Assembly (NCBI RefSeq): GCF_007786455.1
Contig: NZ_VNJK01000001.1
Location: 186,001 to 250,000, forward strand
DNA: 64,000 nucleotides
Reading direction: 5' to 3'
DNA from: Paenibacillus agilis
Lineage (GTDB): Bacteria > Bacillota > Bacilli > Paenibacillales > Paenibacillaceae
The first letter of the stretch is position 1. Each line of letters starts with the position of its first letter. Position numbers and translations under genes: made by a program. The notes under the pieces were generated by a model. The model searched no databases, was not told the DNA's origin, and saw nothing but the letters and a program-made list of their open reading frames with translations. This document shows, in pieces, positions 35,575 to 44,177 of the stretch.

Positions 35575-36704
35575 ATGCGCTAAAAATTGCACAGTTCTAC
35601 ATCCATCGAATTTTAGTGAATAAACGCGCATGGTGGCTCACCTTCGTTCTGCCGACTGTAGTCGTAGTGTTTATGATGGTTACAACGATAACGAGTGTTG
35701 TTCCTGTCGTTGTCTGGTACGACGAAGACCAGTCTGTATGGTCCAAACAATTGAAAAATCAATTGGATGAACGATTTGAGGTTGTATTAGCAGCCAATCA
35801 TACGGAGATGAAGCAAAGTGCCGAGAAATCAGGCTTCGGTATATTTATTCCTGCTGCCTACAGTGAATCCCTTACTGGTGGAGCAACTCCACAAGTCGAT
35901 ATGTACCAAAAAAGTTTGAGCGAGCAGTCCGCACTTGTAAAGCTGGCTGCAGAACAGTTTGTGCAAGAGCAGCAGCTTTTCTTATCTGATACAGAACGGT
36001 TGGAAAAAGGCGAGAAGCTAGCTCCAGACCATATGGAGAAGCTGTATGAACAATATTTACAGGAAAGACCTGTTTTAGACATTCAATCTAGCAAGTCTGC
36101 TTCTTCCGTCTCCATGAGGATGGCTATGGGCATCTTCCTTATGTTTATTTTTATGAATGCCCTCCAAGCGGTTAGCGTCATGATCGAAGATCGGCACAAT
36201 CGTACGATGCTTCGTGCCTATGCAGCACCTGTAAGGAATGCAGAAATATCTTTCGGTTATTTCATAGGGGCATTTGCGAACGGAACGATACAAATATCCA
36301 TTGTATTAGGTATTGTTCATATAGCTTTAGGATCTCGAATTACTTCTTCGATTGGAGCACAATTTTTGTTATTGGAATTGTATTTGTTAGCGATACTTGG
36401 GGCTCTTTGTATGGTTAGCGCCTTCTTAACGGATATGAAGCGGTTCACACAGGTCGGGTATGGAATTATCGTTCCGACTTGTATGATTGGTGGATGCTTT
36501 TGGCCGGTTTATATTATGGAGCCGTATATGCAGCGGATATCCTATTACGTCCCTCAGCGTTGGGTGCTGGATGCCATCGATAAGCTGGAATCGGGAGCTG
36601 CTCTGGAGGCTATCCTGCTGCCGATAGGTATTTTACTATTGTTCACGATTATTTTTCTTGGAGTGGGTGTATCTACGTTCCGTCCGGCTGCACGTGAGGG
36701 TTAG
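35571..36704 (+). CDS. ABC-2 type transporter permease (LnrN-like)
   Basis: A 377-residue permease with the same plan as its upstream neighbour: helix at about 20-42, a soluble extracytoplasmic domain of about 130 residues, then five to six helices. DRHNRTMLRAYAAPV is the coupling segment. The ATG at 35571 overlaps the stop of the preceding gene (ATGA). Longer upstream starts in the same frame would lie inside that gene. Last gene of the operon; no clear terminator follows before the chemotaxis receptor. Confidence 0.85.
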   Translation: MNALKIAQFYIHRILVNKRAWWLTFVLPTVVVVFMMVTTITSVVPVVVWYDEDQSVWSKQLKNQLDERFEVVLAANHTEMKQSAEKSGFGIFIPAAYSESLTGGATPQVDMYQKSLSEQSALVKLAAEQFVQEQQLFLSDTERLEKGEKLAPDHMEKLYEQYLQERPVLDIQSSKSASSVSMRMAMGIFLMFIFMNALQAVSVMIEDRHNRTMLRAYAAPVRNAEISFGYFIGAFANGTIQISIVLGIVHIALGSRITSSIGAQFLLLELYLLAILGALCMVSAFLTDMKRFTQVGYGIIVPTCMIGGCFWPVYIMEPYMQRISYYVPQRWVLDAIDKLESGAALEAILLPIGILLLFTIIFLGVGVSTFRPAAREG

Positions 36705-36811
36705 CTGCTTATTAATTGGCATTCAAAATATAGAGAATAAATAACGTTGTACCAGTAAGATGAAAACAAGAATAAAGTGTTACATATTGTAAATTTAATG
36801 GAAAGGTCTTC

Positions 36812-36838
36812 TACACGTTTTTGTCGAATAACCGATAT
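36812..36838 (+). promoter_or_regulatory. Sigma-D (motility) promoter candidate
   Basis: TACA, 15 bp of spacer, then ACCGATAT, against the B. subtilis sigma-D consensus TAAA-N15-GCCGATAT. Two mismatches and exact spacing. It lies 54 bases before a chemotaxis receptor gene, the expected kind of target. Confidence 0.6.
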
Positions 36839-36891
36839 ATAAAGTATGGGCATCTATGGAATTATTAATCGGAGACAAAGGGGTAAGGGCC

Positions 36892-38865
36892 TTGAAACTC
36901 AATCTACGCACATGGACACTTCGCAACTCACTTAAGAAGAAAGTTTCAGTAGTTATTTTCGCACTTATTTTACTACCTACTATTGGCCTTATCTGGATGC
37001 TTACGAACAGCGCCACGAATGAATTATCTGAATCTCAGAAGTCGCAAGTTACGAAAATGTCCCGAACGATGACGGAATCCATTAACGCAATGTACGATGA
37101 CTATGTATTTGCTTTCCAAGCTTTGGAGAAATCATTGCCGGATATCCAGACGAATGATGCTCAATTGCAATTTCGATTGACTACTATGGATAAGGACACC
37201 GATAAAATTCTTGCATCCTATGTGGTGCTCGATGGGAAGCTGCATCATAGTGATGGTGTACAAGGAACTGAAAGTGTTGATAAACAGCCATGGTACACCG
37301 AAGCGTTAGCTCAGCCTGGCAAGATTATTACTTCCAAAGTCCGAAAGGACAGTGAAGGAAGAATGGTCATTACGTTCTCACGCACATTGAGTGATGGCAG
37401 CGGGGTAATGGGGCTGGATGTAAATACACTGCGATTGGCAGAGATGGCTTCGAGCTTTAAGATTGGCGAAAATGGTTATATTGCACTTTTGGATGAATTC
37501 AATCAAGTTATTGTACATCCTGATTATCCACCAGGTTCGATACTGGAAGGAGAAGAGTATGCTGCTCTGCGGATGTCTTCGCAAGGAGAACTAATGTTGA
37601 ACAGTGAGAAGGCTGAAATGTTTATTTCCTTCAATCGCGATAATAAGTTGAAGCTTAATGTCGTTGGTGTAATGGATGAAGGGGAGATTAAGCAGGTACA
37701 GAATCAATTGTATCGTGAAGCGCTTCTTTACCTAGGACTCATTTTACTGTTTATATCAATTGGCGTAATTGCCTTTATTAAATCGATTCTGCTGCCTATT
37801 ATTCGTCTTCAGCAAATGTCAAAGCGAATCGCTGAGGGTGAGCTGGATGTACGGGTGACGACTAGCCAGCGGAAAGATGAGATTGGGATGCTGGAAAGCC
37901 AATTCAATACGATGGCGCTATCACTGGCAAGTGTCATGCGAGAGCTTAGAGATACAGCGAATACATTAGCAGCTTCTTCGGAGCAATTGTCAGCGAACTC
38001 GGAGGAGAATGTAGCATCGCTCCAACAAGTAGCTGCTTCATACGAAGAGATTAACAACCGTTCTGATAGTATGAAAATCGAGTTGTCAGGTGTTAACGAG
38101 ATGGCAGCTCAAGCCGACGGTAAGCTGCGGAATGTCGTCGAACTCGTACAAAATTCTGCTGCCAATGCGAATCAGATTCAATCTTGGGCAGTAGAAGGAG
38201 AACGTTCCTTACGTGGTGTGAATGAACAGATGTCAACGATTATGGAGCACACGCAACAAGTTCAGACGGAAACGGATGCACTGCAGGAGAAGTCCAAAGA
38301 TATACAAACAATCGTTGGATTCATACAGAACTTGTCTCAGCAAATCCACCTGCTTGCTTTGAATGCAGCGATTGAAGCTGCACATGCAGGTGAACAAGGA
38401 AGAGGCTTTGCGGTCGTGGCGAATGAAGTTCGTAAATTAGCAGGACAAGCTCAGCAGGCGACGGAACAAATTACGGCTCTGATCGAAGAGGTTGGCACTC
38501 GGACGGACGCTGTCGCACAAGCGATGGTCGAAGGAACAGAGTCTGTTAACAGCGGCAGACAGCTGACGAATTCGCTTACGGAGCGCATGACGGAGATGTT
38601 TGAAGTGATACAGACCGTTAGCGAGCAATTAACGAATGCAGCTGCGGTAAGCGAAGACTTGGCACACACGAACAGTGAAATGATACAATCCTTCGATGAA
38701 TCACTTGAAGTAACTGAAAAAGTAGCTGCAGAGATTGAGACGTTGGCTGCGGTAAGCGAACAGCAAAATGCAGCGATGCAGGATATTGCTGCTTCTGCCA
38801 ATCATTTGGCTTCTATTGCAGATGACTTGCAGCAGGTTACTAGTCGCTATAAGTTGGAGTCGTAA
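36892..38865 (+). CDS. Methyl-accepting chemotaxis protein
   Basis: A 657-residue transducer: cytoplasmic basic start, helix (about 18-38), dCache-like extracellular sensor (about 45-275), second helix (about 285-308), HAMP domain (about 310-360) and a long cytoplasmic coiled-coil domain with the signalling tip IHLLALNAAIEAAHAGEQGRG and flanking AVVANEVRKLAGQ. It passes ligand binding to CheA/CheW. TTG 36892 is chosen because AAAGGGG precedes it; an ATG at 36856 lies upstream. A sigma-D-like promoter lies just before. Ligand unknown. Confidence 0.9.
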   Translation: MKLNLRTWTLRNSLKKKVSVVIFALILLPTIGLIWMLTNSATNELSESQKSQVTKMSRTMTESINAMYDDYVFAFQALEKSLPDIQTNDAQLQFRLTTMDKDTDKILASYVVLDGKLHHSDGVQGTESVDKQPWYTEALAQPGKIITSKVRKDSEGRMVITFSRTLSDGSGVMGLDVNTLRLAEMASSFKIGENGYIALLDEFNQVIVHPDYPPGSILEGEEYAALRMSSQGELMLNSEKAEMFISFNRDNKLKLNVVGVMDEGEIKQVQNQLYREALLYLGLILLFISIGVIAFIKSILLPIIRLQQMSKRIAEGELDVRVTTSQRKDEIGMLESQFNTMALSLASVMRELRDTANTLAASSEQLSANSEENVASLQQVAASYEEINNRSDSMKIELSGVNEMAAQADGKLRNVVELVQNSAANANQIQSWAVEGERSLRGVNEQMSTIMEHTQQVQTETDALQEKSKDIQTIVGFIQNLSQQIHLLALNAAIEAAHAGEQGRGFAVVANEVRKLAGQAQQATEQITALIEEVGTRTDAVAQAMVEGTESVNSGRQLTNSLTERMTEMFEVIQTVSEQLTNAAAVSEDLAHTNSEMIQSFDESLEVTEKVAAEIETLAAVSEQQNAAMQDIAASANHLASIADDLQQVTSRYKLES

Positions 38866-38931
38866 GGATAGCGATGGATATATTTGAAGAACAGGCTAGT
38901 AACCTGTAGAGCTCCTTAAGTAAAGTGGTGC

Positions 38932-38998
38932 GCACCCTTAGATATGGACATAGGGCTATCCTATGCTAATCCATGACCAAAACTAAGGGTGCTTTTTT
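38932..38998. terminator. Nested terminator after the chemotaxis receptor gene
   Basis: The outer stem GCACCCTTAG/CTAAGGGTGC encloses ATGGA/TCCAT and CATAGG/CCTATG, followed by six T. The 3' arm contains the stop codon and last two codons of the minus-strand gene that follows. Confidence 0.75.
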
Positions 38999-39168
38999 GT
39001 TTTTATGCTGTAATACATAGATATGATGTAGGCGATCCATAGAATGATGTTTATGATGGGCAATGTGAAAGAGTCATCGTTATTAATGGTACGAATAAGT
39101 TGGTAGATACTTAGAAATAGTCCTGAAAATCCACATATAAATACAAGCCAAATACGAGCTTTGATCAT
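38983..39168 (-). CDS. Small membrane protein, two helices
   Basis: A 61-residue protein with two hydrophobic segments (about 6-25 and 37-55) and a basic tail YSIKTKKHP. GAGGTGAT lies 6 bases before the ATG. I do not recognise a family. Its stop codon lies inside the stem of the terminator shared with the convergent receptor gene, so that hairpin forms in both transcripts. Upstream is the terminator of the CvfC gene. Confidence 0.6.
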   Translation of the reverse strand: MIKARIWLVFICGFSGLFLSIYQLIRTINNDDSFTLPIINIILWIAYIISMYYSIKTKKHP

Positions 39169-39219
39169 CTTGTATCACCTCTATAGGTTAGGGGTTGAAA
39201 AGTAATTAGGGGATGAAAA

Positions 39220-39252
39220 AAGCTGACGTCGGTTGAGTATCGTCGTCAGCTT
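39220..39252 (-). terminator. Terminator of the CvfC-like gene
   Basis: AAGCTGACG pairs with CGTCAGCTT; on the minus strand six T follow the stem. Confidence 0.75.
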
Positions 39253-39311
39253 CGTTATTTCATTATGCGGTATGTTAATTATTTGTTTCAATAAAAAATG
39301 GTTAAGTAAGA

Positions 39312-40442
39312 TTAATCACGAGCACGCGTCATTTGCTGCCATACCGTACCTGCAGCTTCTTCACCCGATTGGATGCGTTCCAACGCCATACGGGATTGAA
39401 GGGCAACCTCAAATTCAGAATCTTCCATTGCATCCGTTAAAGCTTGTACAGCTCGTTCATCTCCGAGATCGTACAAGTAGCGGGCAGCACGCCAACGTAC
39501 AAGCTTATTCTTATCTTTCAACGCTGTAATCATCGGTTCCATCGCTTGAACATCGCCGATATCAGAGAGCGTATCGCCAGCTGTCCGTCTGACGCTGACG
39601 GAAGAATCTTTTAGCGCGTGAATCAACAACGGCATAACTTCGGCTGTCTTAATCTCCCCAAGATATACGACAACTTGGCGGCGAATTTGGCTGTGGTCAT
39701 CTTCGATCAATTTCTCCAGCAGCGGCAGGTTAGCTTCTTCTGGCTCCAACTGCTCCAGTGCTGCATAACGCTTGCGCCAATCGCTATCTTGAAGTCCAAC
39801 TTCGATCGCAGCTTGATCCCAAGCAATGCGCTCCTCCACGAATGGTTCGTTGGATTGCTTCGACTCGATGGCCTGCTTGATGACAGATTGAAGTCGCTCA
39901 TCGGTAAAGGTTGCTTCGAGCTCCTGCTCAACCTCACGTGCAATCGTCGGAAGGTCACCGTAGCGAGTACCATATTCGCTAAGCTTGCGCTCTTTGATCA
40001 ATGTTGCGCTGGCAACTTCTTGGACAGCCTTCACGAATCGTTCGCTAAGACCGATGCGCTCTTCTTGCCCGCCTGCTTGGACACGAATTTGCATCGGGAT
40101 GCCACGGAAATATTGCACATATACATGTGCCTCTCCGAAGCTATAGTTTCCAGGCTCTTCTTCAGATCCAGAACCTTGCTCTTGAGACCAGCCAAATATA
40201 TCTTGAACTTGACGTAAGATAACAGCCCAATCGTGACTTGGCTTGCGATCGAGCGCAATAAAGTCAGCGGTATGGAATAGGCTCTTTACGCCGTCGATTT
40301 CTAATAATTGTTGAATCAAACGAGGCGCATTTTGTTTGTGCTCGGGCGTATACGTACGTCTAACGCCTTCGTCCAGTCGCTCGTCCAAGTCAAGCTTCAT
40401 ACTATTTGGACTTGGTGTAGGTTCGATACGAATGAGTTTCAT
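39312..40442 (-). CDS. cvfC: Conserved virulence factor C (CvfC/YpgR) family protein
   Basis: A 376-residue protein combining an N-terminal NifU/Nfu-type domain (starting KLIRIEPTPSPNSMKLDLDE, through about residue 90) with a middle helical region and C-terminal HEAT-like repeats (about 225-365, with DSSVSVRRTAGDTLSDIGD and DKNKLVRWRAARYLYDLGD). This domain order is that of Firmicute YpgR/CvfC proteins, named from S. aureus where the gene affects virulence. Molecular function is unknown; the Nfu-like part lacks an obvious CxxC cluster ligand. GGAGGATC precedes the ATG. Single gene with its own terminator. Confidence 0.82.
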   Translation of the reverse strand: MKLIRIEPTPSPNSMKLDLDERLDEGVRRTYTPEHKQNAPRLIQQLLEIDGVKSLFHTADFIALDRKPSHDWAVILRQVQDIFGWSQEQGSGSEEEPGNYSFGEAHVYVQYFRGIPMQIRVQAGGQEERIGLSERFVKAVQEVASATLIKERKLSEYGTRYGDLPTIAREVEQELEATFTDERLQSVIKQAIESKQSNEPFVEERIAWDQAAIEVGLQDSDWRKRYAALEQLEPEEANLPLLEKLIEDDHSQIRRQVVVYLGEIKTAEVMPLLIHALKDSSVSVRRTAGDTLSDIGDVQAMEPMITALKDKNKLVRWRAARYLYDLGDERAVQALTDAMEDSEFEVALQSRMALERIQSGEEAAGTVWQQMTRARD

Positions 40443-40596
40443 CTATGATCCTCCTTGGTTGATACGAGTACATTTATTGTACATGAATGAGTGTGAGCCT
40501 ACAATGAATCAAGTAAACGAAGTACGGGTATAACGTACTTAACAAGCATAATTGGAGTGCCGTTGGAAATGACCTTCCTCACATGATACGATATAG

Positions 40597-40611
40597 CAAT
40601 AATCATTGTTA
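40597..40611. promoter_or_regulatory. Weak Fur/PerR-like site
   Basis: CAATAATCATTGTTA agrees with TTATAATNATTATAA (PerR) and TGATAATNATTATCA (Fur) at about 11 of 15 positions. It lies about 100 bases before the MBL-fold gene. Candidate only. Confidence 0.25.
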
Positions 40612-40707
40612 TTTTATAATGAGTATGCTTATTTTAATGATGAAAACATGGAGCGCTAGTGCGTGGTAGAAAATTATTTTTAATATAAAAAACGGCGAGG
40701 TGAAGGC

Positions 40708-41781
40708 ATGTTACGCTCTAGAACAGTTCGGAAATATCATAATATGGATAACGTTATGACCGAGAAGACGTGGAAGCAGTTCAAGCGTTGGCGTTCGGAG
40801 CGTCGTCTGCGTCTCCGCAAGAAGGACTATTCCTACGTCATTCCTCATGTGGAGCCTAATTTGGCCGCATTGAAAGAAAATCGATCGAATACGACGATTA
40901 CTTGGATTGGCCATTCCACATTTTTATTGCAAATAGGTGGACTTAATATCGTTACTGATCCGGTATGGGCGATGAAAATGGCGTTGGAAAAAAGGTTGAG
41001 TCCCCCAGGAATTCCGATACAGGATATGCCGGAACTGGATGTCGTGTTGATTTCTCATTCCCATTATGACCATTTGCATGTTGTATCTCTTCGCCAGTTG
41101 GTGAGAGAGCAAACGATTATTATTGTTCCTGCTGGCTTAAAAGGGAAGTTGGCTCGGAAAGGCTTCCGAAATATTGTGGAGCTGCAGTGGTGGGAATCGA
41201 TTCAAGTTGATCAAGTTACTGTAACATTCGTGCCTGCTCAACATTGGACGAGGCGCTCTTTGACCGATATGAATCGCTCGCACTGGGGTGGGTATGTGCT
41301 GGAACGCATCGGGTCGCATGTGGATGAGATTGAACCAAATTTCAATCTAGACGAATCAGAGGAAGCGTTGGAGAAGGCGAAAAGCTATAAAGACACTGTG
41401 GAGCATGTAGATGATGTAAGCACGATCTACTTTGCTGGGGACAGTGGCTACTTCCGTGGCTTTAAGGAGATTGGAGAACGGTTCGATATTGATGTAACCT
41501 TGATGCCGATTGGCGCTTATGAGCCTGAATGGTTTATGAGCGCACAGCATGTGAATCCTGAAGAAGCTCTGCAAGCCTTTGTGGATGTTCGTGCTAAGCT
41601 GATGATACCGATGCATTACGGTGCTTTCAAATTGGCGGATGATACGCCAAAAGAAGCGATTGATCGTTTGATGGCAGAGCGAGAACGTATAGGTATTGAG
41701 CCTGAACGCGTGCGCCTGCTTGTGCTTGGTGATACGTGGGAGGGACAAGAGTTACCGGTTCTATCAGGCAATGAAGAGTAG
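40708..41781 (+). CDS. MBL-fold metallo-hydrolase, NAPE-PLD-like
   Basis: A 357-residue metallo-beta-lactamase-fold hydrolase. The metal-binding motif is SHSHYDHLH, further ligands are in PAQHWTRRS and FAGDSGYFRGF, and IPMHYGAFKLADD supplies the last histidine. The spread of these motifs and TWIGHSTFLLQIGGLNIVTDPVW at the start of the fold resemble the N-acyl-phosphatidylethanolamine phospholipase D / UlaG-like group (lactonases, phosphodiesterases). The substrate is unknown. GAGGTGAA lies 6 bases before the ATG. The first 55 residues are basic and outside the fold. Confidence 0.85.
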   Translation: MLRSRTVRKYHNMDNVMTEKTWKQFKRWRSERRLRLRKKDYSYVIPHVEPNLAALKENRSNTTITWIGHSTFLLQIGGLNIVTDPVWAMKMALEKRLSPPGIPIQDMPELDVVLISHSHYDHLHVVSLRQLVREQTIIIVPAGLKGKLARKGFRNIVELQWWESIQVDQVTVTFVPAQHWTRRSLTDMNRSHWGGYVLERIGSHVDEIEPNFNLDESEEALEKAKSYKDTVEHVDDVSTIYFAGDSGYFRGFKEIGERFDIDVTLMPIGAYEPEWFMSAQHVNPEEALQAFVDVRAKLMIPMHYGAFKLADDTPKEAIDRLMAERERIGIEPERVRLLVLGDTWEGQELPVLSGNEE

Positions 41782-41957
41782 AAAAAAGAAGCCCTGTGAA
41801 AAGTAGTTTGTCGCCCGGACAGAATAAGTTATAGTGTTTAAATACGAAACGAAGTGTTACATGCTCAGTTTGTGGAAGTACGATAATTTTATGAGTGCTG
41901 AATAGATTGAAGAAGTGAGTCGTATGTGTCTCGTATAGATATGCAGCGTCTTAAATG

Positions 41958-42016
41958 AACAGGGCTATCCTATGGCGGCTAGATATTTCTAGCTGTTAAG
42001 GATAGCCCTGTTTGTT
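41958..42016 (+). terminator. Nested terminator after the MBL gene
   Basis: AACAGGGCTATCC pairs with GGATAGCCCTGTT (13 bp, perfect) around an inner GCTAGA/TCTAGC hairpin; TTT follows. AGGGCTATCCTATG is also present in the receptor-gene terminator at 38952. Confidence 0.65.
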
Positions 42017-42126
42017 CGTGTCAGATGGTTAATACTTTGTGTAGCTTAAGATCTAAGTTTCCAACGCATCGACAGAGTCAGCTGTTGATGGATGATACTC
42101 ATGCCATGATCTTGTAACGTTGCATA

Positions 42127-43533
42127 TTAGCGTTTAGGGTTGCTGCGTTGCGCTGATTTGGCATATTTTGAGAGCTTCTTCGCTGCTTCATTCATGACCC
42201 GCTTCGCTTGTTCTTTTTCACGACGATCTGCATAAGCCAACTCACGCTGGAGCTTGCGATAAGCCTGCAGGCGGTTGGATTCCAACTCGCCTGTTTCAAT
42301 GGCAGCAAGGATTGCACAGCCAGGTTCCCGCTCATGACGACAGTCGCGGTAGCGGCATTGCTCAGCAAATGATTCAACATCTTGAAACGTATGTGAGATG
42401 CCAAGACCCGACTCTTCATCTGTTCCTGTAGTGAGTCCAACCTCACGCATGCCAGGCGTATCAATAAGCCAGGCTCCGTTAGGAAGGGCCATTAGCTCAC
42501 GATGTGTCGTCGTATGACGGCCTCGATTGTCGTCTTCACGTACAGCTTGCGTTGCCATTCTCGTGGAACCCGTGAGGGCGTTCGCGAGTGTGGATTTGCC
42601 CACCCCGGAGGAACCGACGAGTACGACGGTAGAGCCGGGGGCGAGATAGGCAAGCAGGCGGTCCATGCCTGTGCCGTTTTGAGCCGACACAGTGAATACG
42701 TCGGCTCCAGGCACTGCCTGCATCGCCTGCGCGACGAAGGCGGATTCCTCCGCAGCGTCAGCGACTGCGTCGGCTTTGGTGAGCACGACAGCTGGCATAG
42801 TCCCGCTGTCGTATGCAAGCGCGGCATAGCGCTCCAGCCGCCGCGGCTCGAAGTCGCTCGTCATCGAAGTGACGAGCAAGGCCGTATTGGCATTGGCCGC
42901 GACGACCTGCGCGTCGGACCGCGAGCCCGCGACTTTTCGCGCGAAGCGCGTGCGCCGCGGCAGCACGCCTACGAGCACAGCGCGGCCATCGGCCGGCCGT
43001 GGGACGACGGCAACCCAGTCGCCCACCGCTGGCCAGTCCGCGGGCGTCAGCATGCTCGCCCGCGCTTGCCCTGACGGCTCGGCGAGCCATTCGCCGCCGG
43101 CGCCGATCACCCGGTACAGGCGCTTGTGCGACTGCGCCACGCGCGCCGGTACCCAAGCTTCCCCGTAGCGGCGATGCACCGCTTCGGGCACGGACTCCTC
43201 CCAGGCACGCCATGCTGCGTCCCAAGATTCGTCCCAACCAAGCGCTTCAAGCGTGTAATTAACCGCTTCTGTCGCGTCCCCCGCTGCATCGCTGTCAGCC
43301 AACGTTCCAGCTAGCGAAGATGCATTGACCTCTACGAGCAGTGCATCATCAATGTCTATATCCGACAACAGCGACGCATTGTCGTCTGCTGTACCTACAG
43401 CATCTGGCGCGCGATCATTTGCATGGCCTATATTTTCAAATTGTGAAATATTCGAATTGTTTTTGTTATGCTCGTTTGTATGACTTGTTTCCTTTTTGTG
43501 TGAATCATTCGTCTTAAAATTAAATTCGTTCAA
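42127..43533 (-). CDS. RsgA-type circularly permuted GTPase with long N-terminal extension
   Basis: A 468-residue protein of the RsgA/YjeQ ribosome-biogenesis GTPase family. Motif order is permuted as expected: G4 LTKAD, G5 SAQNG, P-loop GSSGVGKSTL, then DTPGMREVG, and a C-terminal zinc site in CRYRDCRHEREPGC. An OB-like domain (about 135-210) precedes them. About 95 N-terminal residues, Asn/Asp/Ser-rich, have no counterpart in standard RsgA (about 300-360 residues). TTG 43533 is the likely start, behind AAAGGGAG. The central 650 bases are much more GC-rich than the ends. RsgA helps 30S subunit maturation; this looks like a second, YjeQ-like paralogue. Confidence 0.85.
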   Translation of the reverse strand: MNEFNFKTNDSHKKETSHTNEHNKNNSNISQFENIGHANDRAPDAVGTADDNASLLSDIDIDDALLVEVNASSLAGTLADSDAAGDATEAVNYTLEALGWDESWDAAWRAWEESVPEAVHRRYGEAWVPARVAQSHKRLYRVIGAGGEWLAEPSGQARASMLTPADWPAVGDWVAVVPRPADGRAVLVGVLPRRTRFARKVAGSRSDAQVVAANANTALLVTSMTSDFEPRRLERYAALAYDSGTMPAVVLTKADAVADAAEESAFVAQAMQAVPGADVFTVSAQNGTGMDRLLAYLAPGSTVVLVGSSGVGKSTLANALTGSTRMATQAVREDDNRGRHTTTHRELMALPNGAWLIDTPGMREVGLTTGTDEESGLGISHTFQDVESFAEQCRYRDCRHEREPGCAILAAIETGELESNRLQAYRKLQRELAYADRREKEQAKRVMNEAAKKLSKYAKSAQRSNPKR

Positions 43534-44177
43534 TGTGATTCTCCCTTTGTGTGTTGGATTAGACATAAGTGACAAAACGACACAAGTAAATGGGAGAATC
43601 CCGCTTGGATACGCCTTAGCGGTAGTCTTTCTTTTCCTTTACGTGCAGCACGTATTCAAACAATTAGGTTTGGTATGACAACAATCCTTGTTCTTATTAT
43701 CAAGAAAGTGTCACGATATCGGTTGCACGAAGTGCTAAGGGGCCAACGGAATCTCCCTCATATTAACAACAGTTCTCATATAACATCACTCACTTTCTTG
43801 TTTGATACTTTTATTATAGCTTTTGAAAAATAAGTTGGAAAGATGTGTATGCTAATTGCATACTTACAAGCACATATGGTCATCAATATGTACATAGGAA
43901 CCTTTTACCGCGTTCATGAACGACGAGAAATGTGCTCATTCTTACTAGAGCACATTTATGCAGGCAGAAGCGCTATTCATATGCTTCGCATCTTTGCTTG
44001 GCTGAATACCAGCAAGGAGTACTTTCGCCTATAGCTGCACGTCATATCCTTGATGAGGAACAACAATTGTAATCAATATTTGGCATTCATTTTGTTTCTA
44101 TTTGGTTTCATGCTTTTTTCACTTAAATGTGTTATAATGTTCGCTTAATACTATTAGGAATAGGGGACGGTTTAACG
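43534..44177. other. 644-bp intergenic region before the ABC-F gene
   Basis: Contains a perfect 12-bp palindrome CGTTCATGAACG (43911-43922) and a perfect 10-bp hairpin AAATGTGCTC/GAGCACATTT (43928-43957) without T tract. A 63-codon frame (43843-44034) spans both and has only a weak GGAAAG before its ATG. ABC-F genes often carry leader peptides with attenuator hairpins, so a regulatory leader is possible but not shown. Confidence 0.4.

Noticed and set aside
42502..43314. Several long plus-strand ORFs opposite the RsgA-like gene
   Set aside because: Antisense shadows caused by the GC-rich stretch of the minus-strand gene.
43911..43922. CGTTCATGAACG as a LexA box
   Set aside because: Palindromic, but the half-sites are in the wrong orientation for GAAC-N4-GTTC.
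43843..44034. 63-codon ORF upstream of the ABC-F gene
   Set aside because: Weak ribosome binding site and no recognised domain; kept only as a possible leader.
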